Origin: Aphanothece cf. minutissima CCALA 015
Lineage (GTDB): Bacteria; Cyanobacteriota; Cyanobacteriia; PCC-6307; Cyanobiaceae
NCBI GenBank assembly: GCA_003003925.1
Contig: PVWP01000008.1
Location: forward strand, 116,385 to 180,384
Direction of reading: 5' to 3'
DNA length: 64,000 nt
Below the pieces are notes generated by a model. The model worked only from the letters and a program-made list of their open reading frames with translations, searched no databases and was not told the origin of the DNA. Below, in pieces: positions 33,581 through 44,116 of the stretch (the stretch's first letter is position 1; each line of letters opens with the position of its first letter). Made by a program: the position numbers and the translations under genes.

Positions 33581-34711
33581 TCAGAAGCCCATCACCTTGG
33601 CGACGGTCTCGGTTTCGGGGGCGATGCCGGTGTGGAAGGTGGCGTCGTTGTTCTCGATCGCCGTCGTCGGGTCCTTGAGGCCGTTGCCGGTGAGCACGCA
33701 CACCACCGTGGCGCCGGCCGGCACCTCCTCCCGCCGCTTGATCAAGCCGGCCACCGAGGCGGCGCTGGCGGGCTCGCAGAACACCCCTTCCCCCTGGCCC
33801 AGCAGCTTGTAGGCCTCGATGATCTCGGCGTCCGTCACCGCCATGAAGTCGCCGTTGCTTTCGCGGCGGGCGTTGAGGGCGTTCTCCTTGTTCACCGGAT
33901 TGCCGATCCGGATCGCCGTGGCGATCGTGTCGGGCTGCTCCACCGTGTGCCCCAGCACCATCGGTGCGGCGCCGGCGGCCTGGAAGCCCATCATCCGCGG
34001 CAGCACCGTGCTGTGGCCCGCCTGGCGGTACTCCTTGAAGCCCATCCAGTAGGCGCTGATGTTGCCGGCGTTGCCCACCGGGATGCAGAGCCAGTCGGGG
34101 GCCTCGCCGAGGGCGTCGACCACCTCGAAGGCGGCCGTCTTCTGGCCCTGCAGCCGGTAGGGGTTGAGGGAATTGACCAGGGTGACCGGGTAGCGGTCGG
34201 CCACGTCGCGCACGATCGCCAGGGCCCGGTCGAAGTTGCCCTGCACCGCCAGCACCTCGGCCCCGTAGAGCAGGGCCTGGGCGAGCTTGCCCTGGGCCAC
34301 GTAGCCGTCGGGGATCAGCACGAAGGCCCGCATCCCGCCCCGGCGCGCGTAGGCCGCCGCCGCCGCCGACGTGTTGCCGGTGCTGGCGCAGATCACCGCC
34401 TCCGAGCCTGCCTCCTTGGCCTTGCTGATGGCCATCGTCATGCCCCGGTCCTTGAAGGAGCCGGTGGGGTTGAGGCCGTCGTACTTGAGGAACACCTTGA
34501 CGCCGCGGCCCACCCGTTCGGCGATCACCGGCGCCGGAATCAGGGGGGTGGCCCCCTCCCGCAGGGTCACCACCGGCGTGGCGTCACTCACGGGCAGCCA
34601 GCTGCGGTACGCCTCGATCAGTCCCGGCCAGTCCTGCATGGTGGGCTGCCGGCCCAGGCGTCGCAGGGCTCGTAGCAGGGGCACGGGGGACAGCGGCGTG
34701 GCTGACGTCAA
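33581..34711 (-). CDS. thrC: Threonine synthase
   Basis: 376 residues. ThrC converts O-phosphohomoserine to threonine with PLP. Lys87 in [10 protein letters not shown] is the Schiff-base lysine; [16 protein letters not shown] binds the phosphate and [15 protein letters not shown] lies at the active site. The length is normal; the first 25 residues are variable and an internal Met25 start is possible. Cytoplasmic. It lies upstream of dnaN, on the same strand, with the candidate origin between them. Confidence 0.96.
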   Translation of the reverse strand: MTSATPLSPVPLLRALRRLGRQPTMQDWPGLIEAYRSWLPVSDATPVVTLREGATPLIPAPVIAERVGRGVKVFLKYDGLNPTGSFKDRGMTMAISKAKEAGSEAVICASTGNTSAAAAAYARRGGMRAFVLIPDGYVAQGKLAQALLYGAEVLAVQGNFDRALAIVRDVADRYPVTLVNSLNPYRLQGQKTAAFEVVDALGEAPDWLCIPVGNAGNISAYWMGFKEYRQAGHSTVLPRMMGFQAAGAAPMVLGHTVEQPDTIATAIRIGNPVNKENALNARRESNGDFMAVTDAEIIEAYKLLGQGEGVFCEPASAASVAGLIKRREEVPAGATVVCVLTGNGLKDPTTAIENNDATFHTGIAPETETVAKVMGF

Positions 34712-34733
34712 TGTAGGGCTCCGGTCTGGGGCG

Positions 34734-35390
34734 TCAGGGGGCGGGGGCGGCCGGCGCCGGCGTGGCGGGTGCCGGCGCCGGCGTGGCGGGTGCCGGCGCC
34801 GGCGTGGCGGGTGCCGGCGCCGGGGTCGCCTGGGGTTCGCTGCCCCGCAGCCCGTCCAGCGGAGACTCGGAGAAGAAGCGCACCAGTTCGCTGATCGAGG
34901 AGGCCTTGGACGCCAGCGCCATCAGGGCCGGGATGCTCACCTCCAGCTCCCGGGTCGGGTAGGCCCGCAGGAAGGTGATGGCCGACAGCGACCCCTTGCC
35001 CTCGTAGGTGCCCAGCACCATGGCGGAGCGCAGGGCGGGCACGCCGGCTTCCGGGGCCCGCAGGGGGAACAGGATCCGGGCCAGGCGGGCCAGGATCGCC
35101 TCACCGATGCGGGTGTTGAGCAGGCGGCTCATCAGCACGATCGGCAGCTTCACCGATTCGTTCAGCAGCTTGCTGACCTGCTTGGGGTCCTGGCGGCCGA
35201 GCCGCAGCACGTCGGCCAGCAGGCCGCGGGCCTCACCGGTGGTGGCCAGGTGCTCCAGGTCGGCCACCGGGATCGAGCGCCGGAAGGCCCCGCTGGTGAA
35301 CACCAGGTTCTCGGTGGCCATGGCCGCGGGAGTCGCGCAGCACAGTCCCAGACCCAGGACAGCGGCCAGGAGCCTTCGCCGCTTGTTCAC
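34734..35390 (-). CDS. Exported DUF1400 protein with PAPAPAT repeat tail
   Basis: 218 residues from a GTG start. A signal peptide is clear ([18 protein letters not shown] then ATPAAMA). The mature part is the DUF1400 domain known from cyanobacterial alpha/beta-hydrolase-like proteins: [46 protein letters not shown] and [18 protein letters not shown]. Here the hydrolase domain that sometimes accompanies it is absent. The C-terminus is a repeat of PAPAPAT units, probably a flexible tail or wall spacer. Site of action: periplasm. Confidence 0.8.
   Translation of the reverse strand: MNKRRRLLAAVLGLGLCCATPAAMATENLVFTSGAFRRSIPVADLEHLATTGEARGLLADVLRLGRQDPKQVSKLLNESVKLPIVLMSRLLNTRIGEAILARLARILFPLRAPEAGVPALRSAMVLGTYEGKGSLSAITFLRAYPTRELEVSIPALMALASKASSISELVRFFSESPLDGLRGSEPQATPAPAPATPAPAPATPAPAPATPAPAAPAP
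34751..34828 (-). repeat. 21-bp tandem repeat encoding PAPAPAT
   Basis: About three and a half copies of a 21-bp unit (core TGGCGGGTGCCGGCGCCGGCG, less one base per quotation limit: CCGGCGCCGGCGTGGCGGGT) lie in tandem inside the DUF1400 gene. The unit length is a multiple of three, so copy number can change without frameshift, and copies appear almost identical, which points to recent expansion or slippage. Confidence 0.85.
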
Positions 35391-35427
35391 GCTTGTCTCC
35401 CTGTGGGTGCCGTTGACTCTACGGATC

Positions 35428-37380
35428 TCAGGCGCCGGAGACACCGGCGGCCTGACGCACCGCCGGCGTCACCAGCACATCGCGCAGCAGGTGCACCACG
35501 CCCCGCTCCGCCAGACCCTTCGCCACCTGCAGCCCCATGCGGCGCAGATCCGGTTCCCCCAGCACCCGGGGCAGGCGCTTCAGCAGCAGCGATGGCTCGA
35601 AGCCGGGCAGGTCGCGCAGGATCGCCAGCAGCTCCTGGATCGGCTCCAGATCCAGCAGCGGTGGGCCCGCCGGGGTGGGCGGCAGGGTCCGCAGCCCCGG
35701 CGGCAGCAGGCGGGTGGGCAGCCGCCGGCCGAGACGCAGGGTGGTGTTCCAGGCCAGGGCATCCATCTGCTGCACCAGCGCATCGACGAGCTGCTGGCGC
35801 AGCAGCCCGCCGTTGGGGGAGAAGAGGAAATCCAGCACCTGGTCGAGCAGGCCGTCGAGGTCGAGCTGGTTCTGCAGCGAGGCACTGGCCACCAGGCTCT
35901 CCAGCCGCTGCCAGCGGAACTCGTCGCCGTCGTAGAGCATCTCCCGCAGGCTGCGCCGCAGGTCGGGATCGGGATCCTCCATCAGCCGGCGGGCGAAGTA
36001 GGGGTAGGCGGCGCCGAGGATCTTGAAGTCCGGGTCGACGCTCAGGGCGATGCCCTCGAGGGTGACCAGGGAGCGGATGATCAGGGCGTAGTACGGCGGC
36101 ACCTGGAAGGGGAAGCGGTACATCACCCCGGAGAGGTCGTCGGTGACCGCCTTGAAGTCCATGCGGCTCACCCCCATCTCCAGGGCCTGGCCGAAGACCG
36201 TCTCGAAGGCCGGCACGATCGGCTCGAGATCCACCGCTTCCCCCAGGAAGCCCAGATGCACGAAATCCTTCGAGAGGGCGCCGAAGTTGCGGTTCACCAG
36301 GTGCACCACCGCCTGGATCAGCCCGGTGCGCGCCTCCCGCGACACCTCGCTCATCATGCCGAAATCCAGGTAGGCCAGGCGGCCGTCGCTCAGGGCCAGC
36401 AGGTTGCCGGGGTGGGGATCGGCGTGGAAGAAACCATCCTCCAGCAGCTGCTTCAGGCTGCAGTTGACGCCCACCTCCACCATGTCGTCGGGGTCGACCC
36501 CCAGGGCCCGGACCGCGTCGAGGTTGGTGAGCTTGACGCCGTCGATCCACTCCATCGTCAGCACCCGGCGGCTGGTGGCCTGGCGGTAGATGGCGGGGAC
36601 GGCGATGCGGGGGTTGTGGCTGTGCAGGCGGGCGAAGGTCTCGGCGTTGGTGGCCTCGTTGATGTAATCCATCTCCTCGAAGACTCGCTTGCCGAGTTCA
36701 TCGATCAGACCCACCAGGTCGCTCTTGATCACCCCCACATTCCGGTTCAGCCAGGCGGCGATGTTGCGGACGATGTAGAGGTCGAGGGTGATCTGCTCCC
36801 GCAGGCCGGGGCGCTGCACCTTCACCGCCACCCGTTCGCCGCTCATCAGCACGCCCCGGTGCACCTGGCCGAGGGAGGCGGCGGAGATCGGCTCCTTCTC
36901 CAGGGAGGCGAAGATCGTCTCCACCGGAGCGCCGAGGTCCTCCTCGATGCAGGCCATGGCCAGGGCGCTGTCGAAGCCCGGCAGCTGGTCCTGCAGCTGG
37001 GCCAGCTCCTCGAGCAGCACCGGAGGAATGATGTCGGGCCGGGTGGAGAGGGCCTGGCCCGCCTTGATGAAGGCGGGGCCGAGGGCCACCAGCAGCTCGG
37101 CGCACTCCCGGGCCCGGGCGCGCGCCCGGGCGGGGTTGGCCAGCTGGCCGGTGAACCAGTCGACGCCCACCCCCAGCAGGTAGAGGCCGATCGGCACCAG
37201 CGTCTGCCAGACCCGCCGGGCCAGGCGCATCGGGTGGCCGGCGTAGATGCGGGTGATGGCGGCCGGGTCGTAGCTGAGCAGGCCGGCGGCCTCCAGGAAG
37301 TCCCCCATCTCGACGCCCATCTCGACGGTGGCGCCCGGGCGCTCGGGGGTCGCGGCGGGGGCGGGGGGTGAGGAGACCAT
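35428..37380 (-). CDS. ABC1/UbiB-family atypical kinase
   Basis: 650 residues. UbiB/AarF marks in order: IKAGQALSTRPDIIP (the family KxGQ loop, here with Ala), VAVKVQRPGL with the catalytic lysine, HADPHPGNLL and YLDFGMM as the metal-binding Asp. Members help ubiquinone or plastoquinone synthesis and lipid balance; in cyanobacteria and chloroplasts they sit at membranes (plastoglobules, thylakoids). The C-terminal 200 residues, with a hydrophobic/Pro-rich stretch, are typical of the cyanobacterial branch. Divergent from recN by 104 bases. Confidence 0.9.
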   Translation of the reverse strand: MVSSPPAPAATPERPGATVEMGVEMGDFLEAAGLLSYDPAAITRIYAGHPMRLARRVWQTLVPIGLYLLGVGVDWFTGQLANPARARARARECAELLVALGPAFIKAGQALSTRPDIIPPVLLEELAQLQDQLPGFDSALAMACIEEDLGAPVETIFASLEKEPISAASLGQVHRGVLMSGERVAVKVQRPGLREQITLDLYIVRNIAAWLNRNVGVIKSDLVGLIDELGKRVFEEMDYINEATNAETFARLHSHNPRIAVPAIYRQATSRRVLTMEWIDGVKLTNLDAVRALGVDPDDMVEVGVNCSLKQLLEDGFFHADPHPGNLLALSDGRLAYLDFGMMSEVSREARTGLIQAVVHLVNRNFGALSKDFVHLGFLGEAVDLEPIVPAFETVFGQALEMGVSRMDFKAVTDDLSGVMYRFPFQVPPYYALIIRSLVTLEGIALSVDPDFKILGAAYPYFARRLMEDPDPDLRRSLREMLYDGDEFRWQRLESLVASASLQNQLDLDGLLDQVLDFLFSPNGGLLRQQLVDALVQQMDALAWNTTLRLGRRLPTRLLPPGLRTLPPTPAGPPLLDLEPIQELLAILRDLPGFEPSLLLKRLPRVLGEPDLRRMGLQVAKGLAERGVVHLLRDVLVTPAVRQAAGVSGA

Positions 37381-37484
37381 GGCTGGGGGGCACCGCCGCG
37401 GCGCCGGCAGGCGGAACCCCCTTCTAAACGAAAGTCACAGCCGCTACGGTCGGGCCACGTACCGATCGCTCGCCGGAGGCCTGG

Positions 37485-39209
37485 GTGCTCACGGGTCTGC
37501 GCCTCGAGAACATCGCCCTGATCGAGCGCCTGGAGCTGGTGTTCTCGGCCGGCTTCACCGTGCTCACCGGTGAGACCGGCGCCGGCAAGTCGATCCTCCT
37601 CGATGCCCTCGACGCCCTGCTCGGCGGTGCCCAGGGCAGCCAGGGGGCCCGCCTGCTGCGCCGCGGCGCCGAGCGGGGCCGCATCGAGGCCAGTTTCAGC
37701 CTGGCGGCCCCGGTGCGCGACTGGCTGGAGCGCCAGGAGCTTGAGGCCGAGGACGACGAGCTCCTGCTCAGCCGCGACTGGCGCCTGCAGGACGACCGTC
37801 TCACCAGCCGCCACCGGCTCAACGGGGTGGTGGTGAGCCGCAGCCAGGTGCTGGAGCTGCGCCCCCTGCTGCTCGACCTCACCGTGCAGGGCCAGACCCA
37901 GCAACTGGGTCGCCCCGGCCAGCAGCGCCGCTGGCTGGATCGCTTCGCCGGCGAGGAGCTGGCCGCGCTTCTGGAGGCCACCCGTGCCGCCTGGCAGCTC
38001 TGGAAGGGGGAGGCCGACGCCCTGGCGCGTGCCCGTGCCGACCGGGAGCGCTTCGCCCGGGATCGGGAACGGCAGGAGGAGCTGCTGGCGGAACTGGAGG
38101 CGGCGGAACTGGACGACCCCGCTGAGCGCCAGCGGCTCCAGGGCGAGCAGGACCGGCTCGCCCACGGGGTGCGCCTGCAGGAGGGGGTGATGACCCTGAT
38201 CGGCCGGCTGGTGGAGGGGGCCGAGGGGGCCCCCTCGGTGCTGGATCACCTGGCGGCCTGCGACCAGGAGCTGCAGACCATGGCCGGCCTCGACGCCGGT
38301 GTGGCACCGCTGCACGGGGCCTGCGCCGAAGCTCTGGCCAGCCTGCAGGATCTGGCCCGGGATCTGGATCGCTACGGCTCCCTGCTGGAGAGCGATCCCG
38401 ACAGCCTGGCCCTGCTGCAGGAGCGCATGGCCCAGCTCAAGGCCCTGGAGCGCCGCCATGGCCAGACCCTGGCCGAACTGATGGCCCGGCGCGACGAACT
38501 GCGCGACCAGCTGGCCGGGGCGGATGCCGAGGCGGCCCTGGCGGGCCTGGAGGCCGCCGAAGCCGCCGCCCGCCAGCGGCGCGACCGGGCCAATGCCGTC
38601 CTCACCCAGGCCCGCAGCGCCGCCGCCCGCCTGCTGGAGGACCAGCTGATGGCGGCCCTGCGCCCCATGGGACTGGCCAATGTGCGCTTCAGCGTGGCCC
38701 TCGGCGCCGCCGAGCCCGGCGAGGAGGGGGCCGATGCGGTGCAGTTCCTCTTCTCCGCCAACCCGGGCCAGCCGCCGGCACCCCTGGCGGAGGTGGCCTC
38801 GGGTGGGGAGATGAGCCGCTTCCTGCTGGCGCTGAAAACCTGCCTGGCCGCGGCCGACCCCCACGTCACCCTGCTGTTCGATGAGATCGATGCGGGGGTG
38901 AGCGGCCGCGTCAGTGGTGCCATGGCCCAGCTGCTGCGGCGCCTCGCCGAGCAGCGCCAGGTGTTCTGCATCACCCACCAGCCCCTGGTGGCCGCCGCGG
39001 CCCAGCACCACTTCCGGGTCAGCAAGAGCGTCGAGGCCGGCCTCACCCACACGCGGGTGTCCCACCTGCGGGACACTCAGGAGCGCCAGGCGGAGCTGGC
39101 GGAACTGGCCGGCGGCGACTCCGGCGAGGCCCACAGCTATGCGGCCAGCCTGCTGGGGTCAGGGGCGGCGGCGATCAGTGGTGGAACCCCGAGGCCGTCG
39201 CTTCGCTGA
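37485..39209 (+). CDS. recN: DNA repair protein RecN
   Basis: 574 residues from a GTG. SMC-like ATPase for double-strand break repair. Walker A is GETGAGKS near residue 27; a long coiled coil follows ([20 protein letters not shown] and [17 protein letters not shown]); the C-terminal head has the signature [16 protein letters not shown] and the Walker [13 protein letters not shown], then [12 protein letters not shown]. Full length. The last 35 bases overlap the 3' end of the convergent gadB gene. Confidence 0.95.
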   Translation: MLTGLRLENIALIERLELVFSAGFTVLTGETGAGKSILLDALDALLGGAQGSQGARLLRRGAERGRIEASFSLAAPVRDWLERQELEAEDDELLLSRDWRLQDDRLTSRHRLNGVVVSRSQVLELRPLLLDLTVQGQTQQLGRPGQQRRWLDRFAGEELAALLEATRAAWQLWKGEADALARARADRERFARDRERQEELLAELEAAELDDPAERQRLQGEQDRLAHGVRLQEGVMTLIGRLVEGAEGAPSVLDHLAACDQELQTMAGLDAGVAPLHGACAEALASLQDLARDLDRYGSLLESDPDSLALLQERMAQLKALERRHGQTLAELMARRDELRDQLAGADAEAALAGLEAAEAAARQRRDRANAVLTQARSAAARLLEDQLMAALRPMGLANVRFSVALGAAEPGEEGADAVQFLFSANPGQPPAPLAEVASGGEMSRFLLALKTCLAAADPHVTLLFDEIDAGVSGRVSGAMAQLLRRLAEQRQVFCITHQPLVAAAAQHHFRVSKSVEAGLTHTRVSHLRDTQERQAELAELAGGDSGEAHSYAASLLGSGAAAISGGTPRPSLR

Positions 39210-40581
39210 GGGCGTTGTGGCCGGGGTGGCTGGCGAAGAAGTCGAGCGACTGGCGGATGTTCTCCAGCAGCAGATCGGCCAGATCGCGGCTGACGCCATG
39301 GCGTACCAGGATCCGTTGCACCGTGATGTCCTGGCAGTGGGCCGGCAGGCTGTAGGCCGGCACCTGCCAGCCGCGCACCCGCAGGCGATCGGCGAGGGCG
39401 TAGAGGTTGAAGGTCACCTCGCTTCCCTCCCGGATCCTCCAGGTGAGAGCGGGAATGCCCGTCTGGTCGTCGCCGCCGAACAGGATCTCGAACGGCCCCA
39501 GCCTGCCGATCTCCGCCGCCAGGTACTGGGCCGTGGCATAGCAGGCGGCATGCACCTTGCGGTAGCCCTCCCGGCCCAGGCGCAGGAAGTTGTAGTACTG
39601 ACACACCACCTGCCCCCCCGGCCTGGAGAAGTTGAGGGTGAGATCGCGCATGTTGCCGCCCAGGTAGTTCACCCAGAACACCATCTCCTCGGGAAGATCG
39701 GCGGCCTGCCGCCACAGCACCCAGCCCACGCCCAGGGGCGCCAGGCCGAACTTGTGGCCGGAGGCATTGATCGAGCGCACCCGCGGCAGGCGGAAGTCCC
39801 AGACCAGATCGGGGGCGCAGAAGGGGGCCAGGAAGCCGCCGCTGGCGGCATCCACGTGGATGGGGATGTCGAGGCCGGTGCGGGCCTCCAGGTCATCGAG
39901 GGCGGCCGCCAGGGCCTCCACCGGTTCGTACTGGCCGGTGAAGGTGACCCCCAGGGTGGGCACCACACCGATGGTGTTCTCGTCGCAGTAGCCCAGTGCC
40001 GCCTCGGGGCTGAGGATCAGCTGGTCGGGCTGCATCGGGATCTCGCGGTGCTCGATGTCCCAGTAGCGGCAGAACTTGTGCCAGCAGATCTGCACCGGCC
40101 CGGTCACCAGATTGGGCCGGTGGCTGGGTTTCCCCTCCCCCTGGCGCCGGGCCTCCCAGCGGCGCTTCATCGCCAGGCCCCCGAGCATGGCGGCCTCGCT
40201 GGAGCCGGTGGTGGAGCAGCCGATGGCGCCGTCGACCGAGGGGGCATGCCAGAGATCGGCCACCATGCGGGCGCAGCGGGCTTCGATCTCAGCGGTCTGG
40301 GGATATTCGTCCTTGTCCTCGATGTTCTTGTCGATGCACAGATCCATCAGGGCATGGACTTCGTCCTCCACCCAGGTCTGGCAGAAGGTGGCCAGGTTCT
40401 GGCGGGAATTGCCATCCAGCATCAGCTCGTCGCGGATTGCGGCGAACACGGCGCGGGGATTGTGCTCCTGCCTCGGAAAATGGCTCTTGGGCAGGGTGAC
40501 CGAGAGATCGGAGGAGGAGTAGATGTCGTCCTCCAGCGAGTACCGGGCTGCCGCTCTGTCGTGGAGGGTCATCGATCGCAC
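39175..40581 (-). CDS. gadB: Glutamate decarboxylase
   Basis: 468 residues; a start three codons later is possible. PLP enzyme converting glutamate to GABA and CO2 with proton uptake. The PLP lysine is Lys277 in NASGHKFG; other marks are [30 protein letters not shown] and HVDAASGGF. The C-terminus ends in FHH, close to the E. coli GadB tail that closes the active site at neutral pH. No GABA antiporter gene is near, so the role may be GABA shunt or stress rather than export-driven acid resistance. Overlaps recN at the 3' end. Confidence 0.95.
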   Translation of the reverse strand: MRSMTLHDRAAARYSLEDDIYSSSDLSVTLPKSHFPRQEHNPRAVFAAIRDELMLDGNSRQNLATFCQTWVEDEVHALMDLCIDKNIEDKDEYPQTAEIEARCARMVADLWHAPSVDGAIGCSTTGSSEAAMLGGLAMKRRWEARRQGEGKPSHRPNLVTGPVQICWHKFCRYWDIEHREIPMQPDQLILSPEAALGYCDENTIGVVPTLGVTFTGQYEPVEALAAALDDLEARTGLDIPIHVDAASGGFLAPFCAPDLVWDFRLPRVRSINASGHKFGLAPLGVGWVLWRQAADLPEEMVFWVNYLGGNMRDLTLNFSRPGGQVVCQYYNFLRLGREGYRKVHAACYATAQYLAAEIGRLGPFEILFGGDDQTGIPALTWRIREGSEVTFNLYALADRLRVRGWQVPAYSLPAHCQDITVQRILVRHGVSRDLADLLLENIRQSLDFFASHPGHNALSEATASGFHH

Positions 40582-40643
40582 CGGCGCTCACCTGGCCCGT
40601 CCAGGCTAGGAGCGCGCTGGGCCCGTGCCGCCCGCGTCGCCCC

Positions 40644-42347
40644 TCAGGGGGAAACGGCGCCGCCCCCGCCGGCAGGCGCTCCCCCGAACCGCCACCGCAC
40701 ACCACCGCCATAGGAGATCTCGTTGCCGTTGCTCCAGAAGGAGCCGCCCACATCGGCATACAGCGAGAGGCTTTCTGACGCTTCGTACTCGACATTCAGG
40801 CCCACATCCAGGGCACTGGCGCCGCGGTTCTGACCCAGGAGGGTGAGCGATCCGGGTTCCGGAACCTGGGCGAAGGAGGCCGTGAGCTGGTGCTCCTCGT
40901 CGGCGTTTCCCATCACGTCGTACGCGTAACCGATGCTGAGTCGTGGAATCAGCCGCGACTGCTTCGACAGCCTGATCGGCACTTCCAGGGTTCCCCCGAG
41001 GCCCAGCACGAGCGAATCGGCCGTGTGACTGTTGACCGCCAGATTCAGGGAATCGGCGCCGGTTTCGTTGATGGCACCCTGGCTATATCTGGCGTAGGAC
41101 ACGAGAGCCCGCGGCTTGAGCCGGATGGCGTCGCGCTGGGGGGCCGGTGGGCTGTCACGGTCACCGGCGGCGGGCTTGGCGGGGTTCAGAACCCAGTCGT
41201 ATTCCGACGTCAGGGCCAGGGTGAGGCCGTTGCCGGCCCAGCGCGCCTGGGCGGTGCGATCAATCGTTCCGAACTGAATCGGACGATTGGATCGGTTCTG
41301 GAAACTGCTGTACCCGGCCAGGGCGGCAATCTTCCAGGCCGGTCCAGGGGAGTAGAGGCCATAGACGGCCCCTGAGTAGGTGTCCGCATCGATGCGGACG
41401 TTGCTGAACTGGTAGTTGGAAAGCCCGCTGGTTCCGTAGCCGAAGACGCCACCCACCCGCCAGTCGCTGGAGAGCCGGTACTCCAGACCGTAGGTGGACT
41501 GGAAGATCCTGTAATCCAGCGAGGCCAGGCCGCCGGTGCCCCTCAGTGACGCCTGGGTGTTGGAGGCCTCCAGCATCAGGGCCCAGCGGCGGCTGTCACC
41601 CTCGGAGCCGAAGGACAGCTTCCGGGTTGACAGGGCCAGGTCCAGGGCGTCCCGGCGGAAGCGCTCCAGGGTCTCCAGCCCGATCGACACCTGGCTGGCG
41701 TAGGGCTCGGCGATCACCTGCTGGAAGGACTGGTTGACCGCCGCCTGGGTGGGAAGCGCGTTCACCGCCGCCAGCACCCCATTGAAGTCGGCATTGCTGG
41801 TGGCTCCGATCACCGTCGGCACACCCGCCGTGCCCGTGACGACATAGGCGGCCACGCCCTGGCCGAGCCCCGCGGCGGCGGGCTGCTGGGGGCCAGGGGA
41901 ATTGGCCAGGATGCTGGAGGCGGCGCTGCTGACGTTCGGATTCTGGGATGTGGGGACAGCCTGATAGTTCAGGATCAGAAGATCGGTCGTTCGGCCGATG
42001 CAGCGTGTGCCTGCATTGGCCCCATCCCAGTAGCAGAGATCCCAGGTGCCGCGCACCTGAAGGGGCCTGTAGCCATAGGCAGCCCCAAGCGGGGACTGCA
42101 GCAGGGCCGCCGCGGCATCGGCGTTCGGCTGACTTCCCCACCAGGCCGTGCTCTTCACCCTGGGATCGATGCCCGACGGCAGATCCGGTGCCTGGAAGAA
42201 ATCGAAGTCGATCTGATACTGAACGCCATTGGCGCCGATGGTTGTGGTGGTGTCAGCCCTGGCAGGCAAGCCCATGCCGGCCAGCGGAAGGATGCTCAGC
42301 AGGCCATGAACAATCCATGGGGAAATCCCCAGCATCTTGCCGAGCAT
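40644..42347 (-). CDS. Autotransporter-type outer-membrane beta-barrel protein
   Basis: 567 residues from the ATG at 42347; a GTG five codons upstream is possible. Signal peptide: hydrophobic LLSILPLAGMGLPARA at about residues 14-32. The passenger is short (to about 210). The C-terminal 300 residues resemble autotransporter barrels, with strands such as STYGLEYRLSSDWRVGGVFGYGTS and AWKIAALAGYSSF, and match the barrel of the protein at 51790-56208. The barrel signature VRWRF is followed by 13 more residues (GGAPAGGGGAVSP), unusual because such barrels normally end at the terminal aromatic residue. Function probably surface display; not proven. Confidence 0.8.
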   Translation of the reverse strand: MLGKMLGISPWIVHGLLSILPLAGMGLPARADTTTTIGANGVQYQIDFDFFQAPDLPSGIDPRVKSTAWWGSQPNADAAAALLQSPLGAAYGYRPLQVRGTWDLCYWDGANAGTRCIGRTTDLLILNYQAVPTSQNPNVSSAASSILANSPGPQQPAAAGLGQGVAAYVVTGTAGVPTVIGATSNADFNGVLAAVNALPTQAAVNQSFQQVIAEPYASQVSIGLETLERFRRDALDLALSTRKLSFGSEGDSRRWALMLEASNTQASLRGTGGLASLDYRIFQSTYGLEYRLSSDWRVGGVFGYGTSGLSNYQFSNVRIDADTYSGAVYGLYSPGPAWKIAALAGYSSFQNRSNRPIQFGTIDRTAQARWAGNGLTLALTSEYDWVLNPAKPAAGDRDSPPAPQRDAIRLKPRALVSYARYSQGAINETGADSLNLAVNSHTADSLVLGLGGTLEVPIRLSKQSRLIPRLSIGYAYDVMGNADEEHQLTASFAQVPEPGSLTLLGQNRGASALDVGLNVEYEASESLSLYADVGGSFWSNGNEISYGGGVRWRFGGAPAGGGGAVSP

Positions 42348-42421
42348 GACATCCGTAACCACCGCGAGAAACTCTATCGAGAGGACACTGGATGGACAGG
42401 AATGTAACGGAGTTCTGTTTC

Positions 42422-42457
42422 TTTCTCATGGCTAAATGTGGTTGCCGATGTGAGAAA
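42422..42457. promoter_or_regulatory. Inverted repeat between divergent genes
   Basis: TTTCTCA at 42422-42428 and its complement TGAGAAA at 42451-42457, spaced by 22 bases, in the 185-base gap between the barrel gene (minus) and the AraC gene (plus). Placement suggests a regulator site, possibly for the AraC protein. No protein is assigned. Confidence 0.4.
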
Positions 42458-42532
42458 AACGCAAGTTTCATCATGGGCAAGCGGGACGCCCTGGGCTGGT
42501 CGCTGTAGAACGGAGTCATCTGCACCAGCGCC

Positions 42533-43486
42533 TTGGCCGGTCTGCAACCGCGGCAGCTGCTGGAGGCACCGGGTCTGCACACGGTTCTGCACACCGGGGC
42601 GTTCGGCCGGTGGGACAGCCTGGTGGCCCGCACCCTTGGCCATCACCGCAGCCGGCTGTTGCCCGGCTCGCCGCCGTTTGAGGCCCAGATCCGCTGCGGC
42701 GCCGTGGAGGAGTTCCAGGTGCTGCTGCTGCGCGGTTGCGGCCGGCTGGAACTCGAGCGGGAGCAGTGCGGCCACGGGGTGCTCTGGATCCCGCTCCAGG
42801 GGCTGACCCAGGAGTGGGTCAACGGTGTCGAGCGGGTGGCGGAACCGGGCATGGCCCTGCTGTTCCGCCCCGGGGATGCCATGCGGGGGTGCACCAGCGA
42901 TGCCATCACCGGCCTCTCGATCCTGATTCCCGAGTCCTGTCTCCGGGGTGCAACGGCGCCTTCTCCCCTGCTCGACCAGGGCCACGCCAGCCGGCAGCTG
43001 ATCGCGGCCGGGCTTCAGCTGGCCCGGGCCGCCGCCTGGGAGCTGGGGGGCTCGGAGCATGCCGCCGCGGCCGTGGCGGAGGCCCTGCAGCAGTGGGGCC
43101 ACCCCCTCGACAGTGACCGGGGTCCTGAACGCATCACGGCCCGGCGCCGGCGCCAGGCCGTGGCTGAGGCCCGCGACTGGATACGGGAGCACCTGGCCCA
43201 CCGCTTCCGCATCGAGGAGCTGGGCCGGGCCATGGGCCTCTCGGTCCGGACCCTGCAGTACGGCTTCCAGGAGGAACTGGGGCGCTCGCCGATGGCGGAG
43301 GCCAGGCGCCTGCGCCTCTCCCGTCTGCGCCAGCTTCTGCTGGAGTCCGGCCAGGACCACCGCAGCATCGCCGAGCTGATGCAGGCCGCCGGACTCCTGG
43401 CCTGCGGCGCCACCGCCGCCGACTACCGCATCCGCTGGGGCGAATCGCCGCGCTGCACCCGTCGGCGACGGAGCCTGGAGCCGTGA
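42533..43486 (+). CDS. AraC-family transcriptional regulator
   Basis: 317 residues from a TTG start; another start cannot be excluded. The N-terminal 200 residues are a sensor domain of unknown ligand. The C-terminal 100 residues hold two helix-turn-helix units: RFRIEELGRAMGLSVRTLQYGFQEELGRSP, then RSIAELMQAAGLLACGATAADYRIRWGESP, the AraC signature. It is divergent from the barrel gene and overlaps the DUF4334 gene, so control of one or both is likely. Confidence 0.85.
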   Translation: MAGLQPRQLLEAPGLHTVLHTGAFGRWDSLVARTLGHHRSRLLPGSPPFEAQIRCGAVEEFQVLLLRGCGRLELEREQCGHGVLWIPLQGLTQEWVNGVERVAEPGMALLFRPGDAMRGCTSDAITGLSILIPESCLRGATAPSPLLDQGHASRQLIAAGLQLARAAAWELGGSEHAAAAVAEALQQWGHPLDSDRGPERITARRRRQAVAEARDWIREHLAHRFRIEELGRAMGLSVRTLQYGFQEELGRSPMAEARRLRLSRLRQLLLESGQDHRSIAELMQAAGLLACGATAADYRIRWGESPRCTRRRRSLEP

Positions 43487-44079
43487 TGCCGGAACCCGCC
43501 ATCGGTTCGCCCTCCGCAGCCCCGATGACCACGGAGGGGGCCTTTGCTCGCTTCGATGCCCTGCCGGCGGTGGAGATCGACGACCTGCTGGGGGCCTGGA
43601 GGGGGGAGAGCGTCCCCACCGGTCATCCGCTCGACGGTGCCCTGGAGGCCTTCCACTGGCATGGGAAGCGTTTCGACAGCGCCGAGGAGGTCCATCCGCT
43701 GGTGTTCCGCAGCCTCGGCGGCGGCCGCACCTGCCTGGAGCCGAGGGCCATGGGGCCCGGGCTGCGCCTCAGCGGGCGCGTGCCGATCCCGACCTCGCCG
43801 CTGGCCGGCCGCCTGTTCCAGCTGCTGCTGCCCCTGCTCGGCACCCGCCGCTCCCGGGCCCGGCTGCGGATGACCCGCTACCGCGGTGTGGTGAGCGCGA
43901 CCATGCAGTACGACCACCTCCCCATCAACGATGTCTTCCGCAAGGTGGACGACGACACCGTGCTGGGGGTGATGGACCTCAAGGGCATGGAGACGCCCTT
44001 TTTCTTCCTGCTGCGCCGGGAAGGACCGCAGCCGTCACATTCCGTTACGATTTCAGTGGCGAAGGCCGTCTCCGGCTGA
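43486..44079 (+). CDS. GXWXG/DUF4334 protein
   Basis: 197 residues (GTG one codon earlier is possible). Two named domains in tandem: GXWXG in LLGAWRGESVPTGHPLDG and AFHWHGKRFDS, and DUF4334 in VVSATMQYDHLPINDVFRKV and LGVMDLKGMETPFFF. Proteins of this layout are small and cytoplasmic and of unknown function. The start shares a base with the stop of the AraC gene. Confidence 0.85.
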   Translation: MPEPAIGSPSAAPMTTEGAFARFDALPAVEIDDLLGAWRGESVPTGHPLDGALEAFHWHGKRFDSAEEVHPLVFRSLGGGRTCLEPRAMGPGLRLSGRVPIPTSPLAGRLFQLLLPLLGTRRSRARLRMTRYRGVVSATMQYDHLPINDVFRKVDDDTVLGVMDLKGMETPFFFLLRREGPQPSHSVTISVAKAVSG

Positions 44080-44116
44080 TGGCTCTCCCCCGAACGCTTC
44101 TCGCTTCCTGATCACC

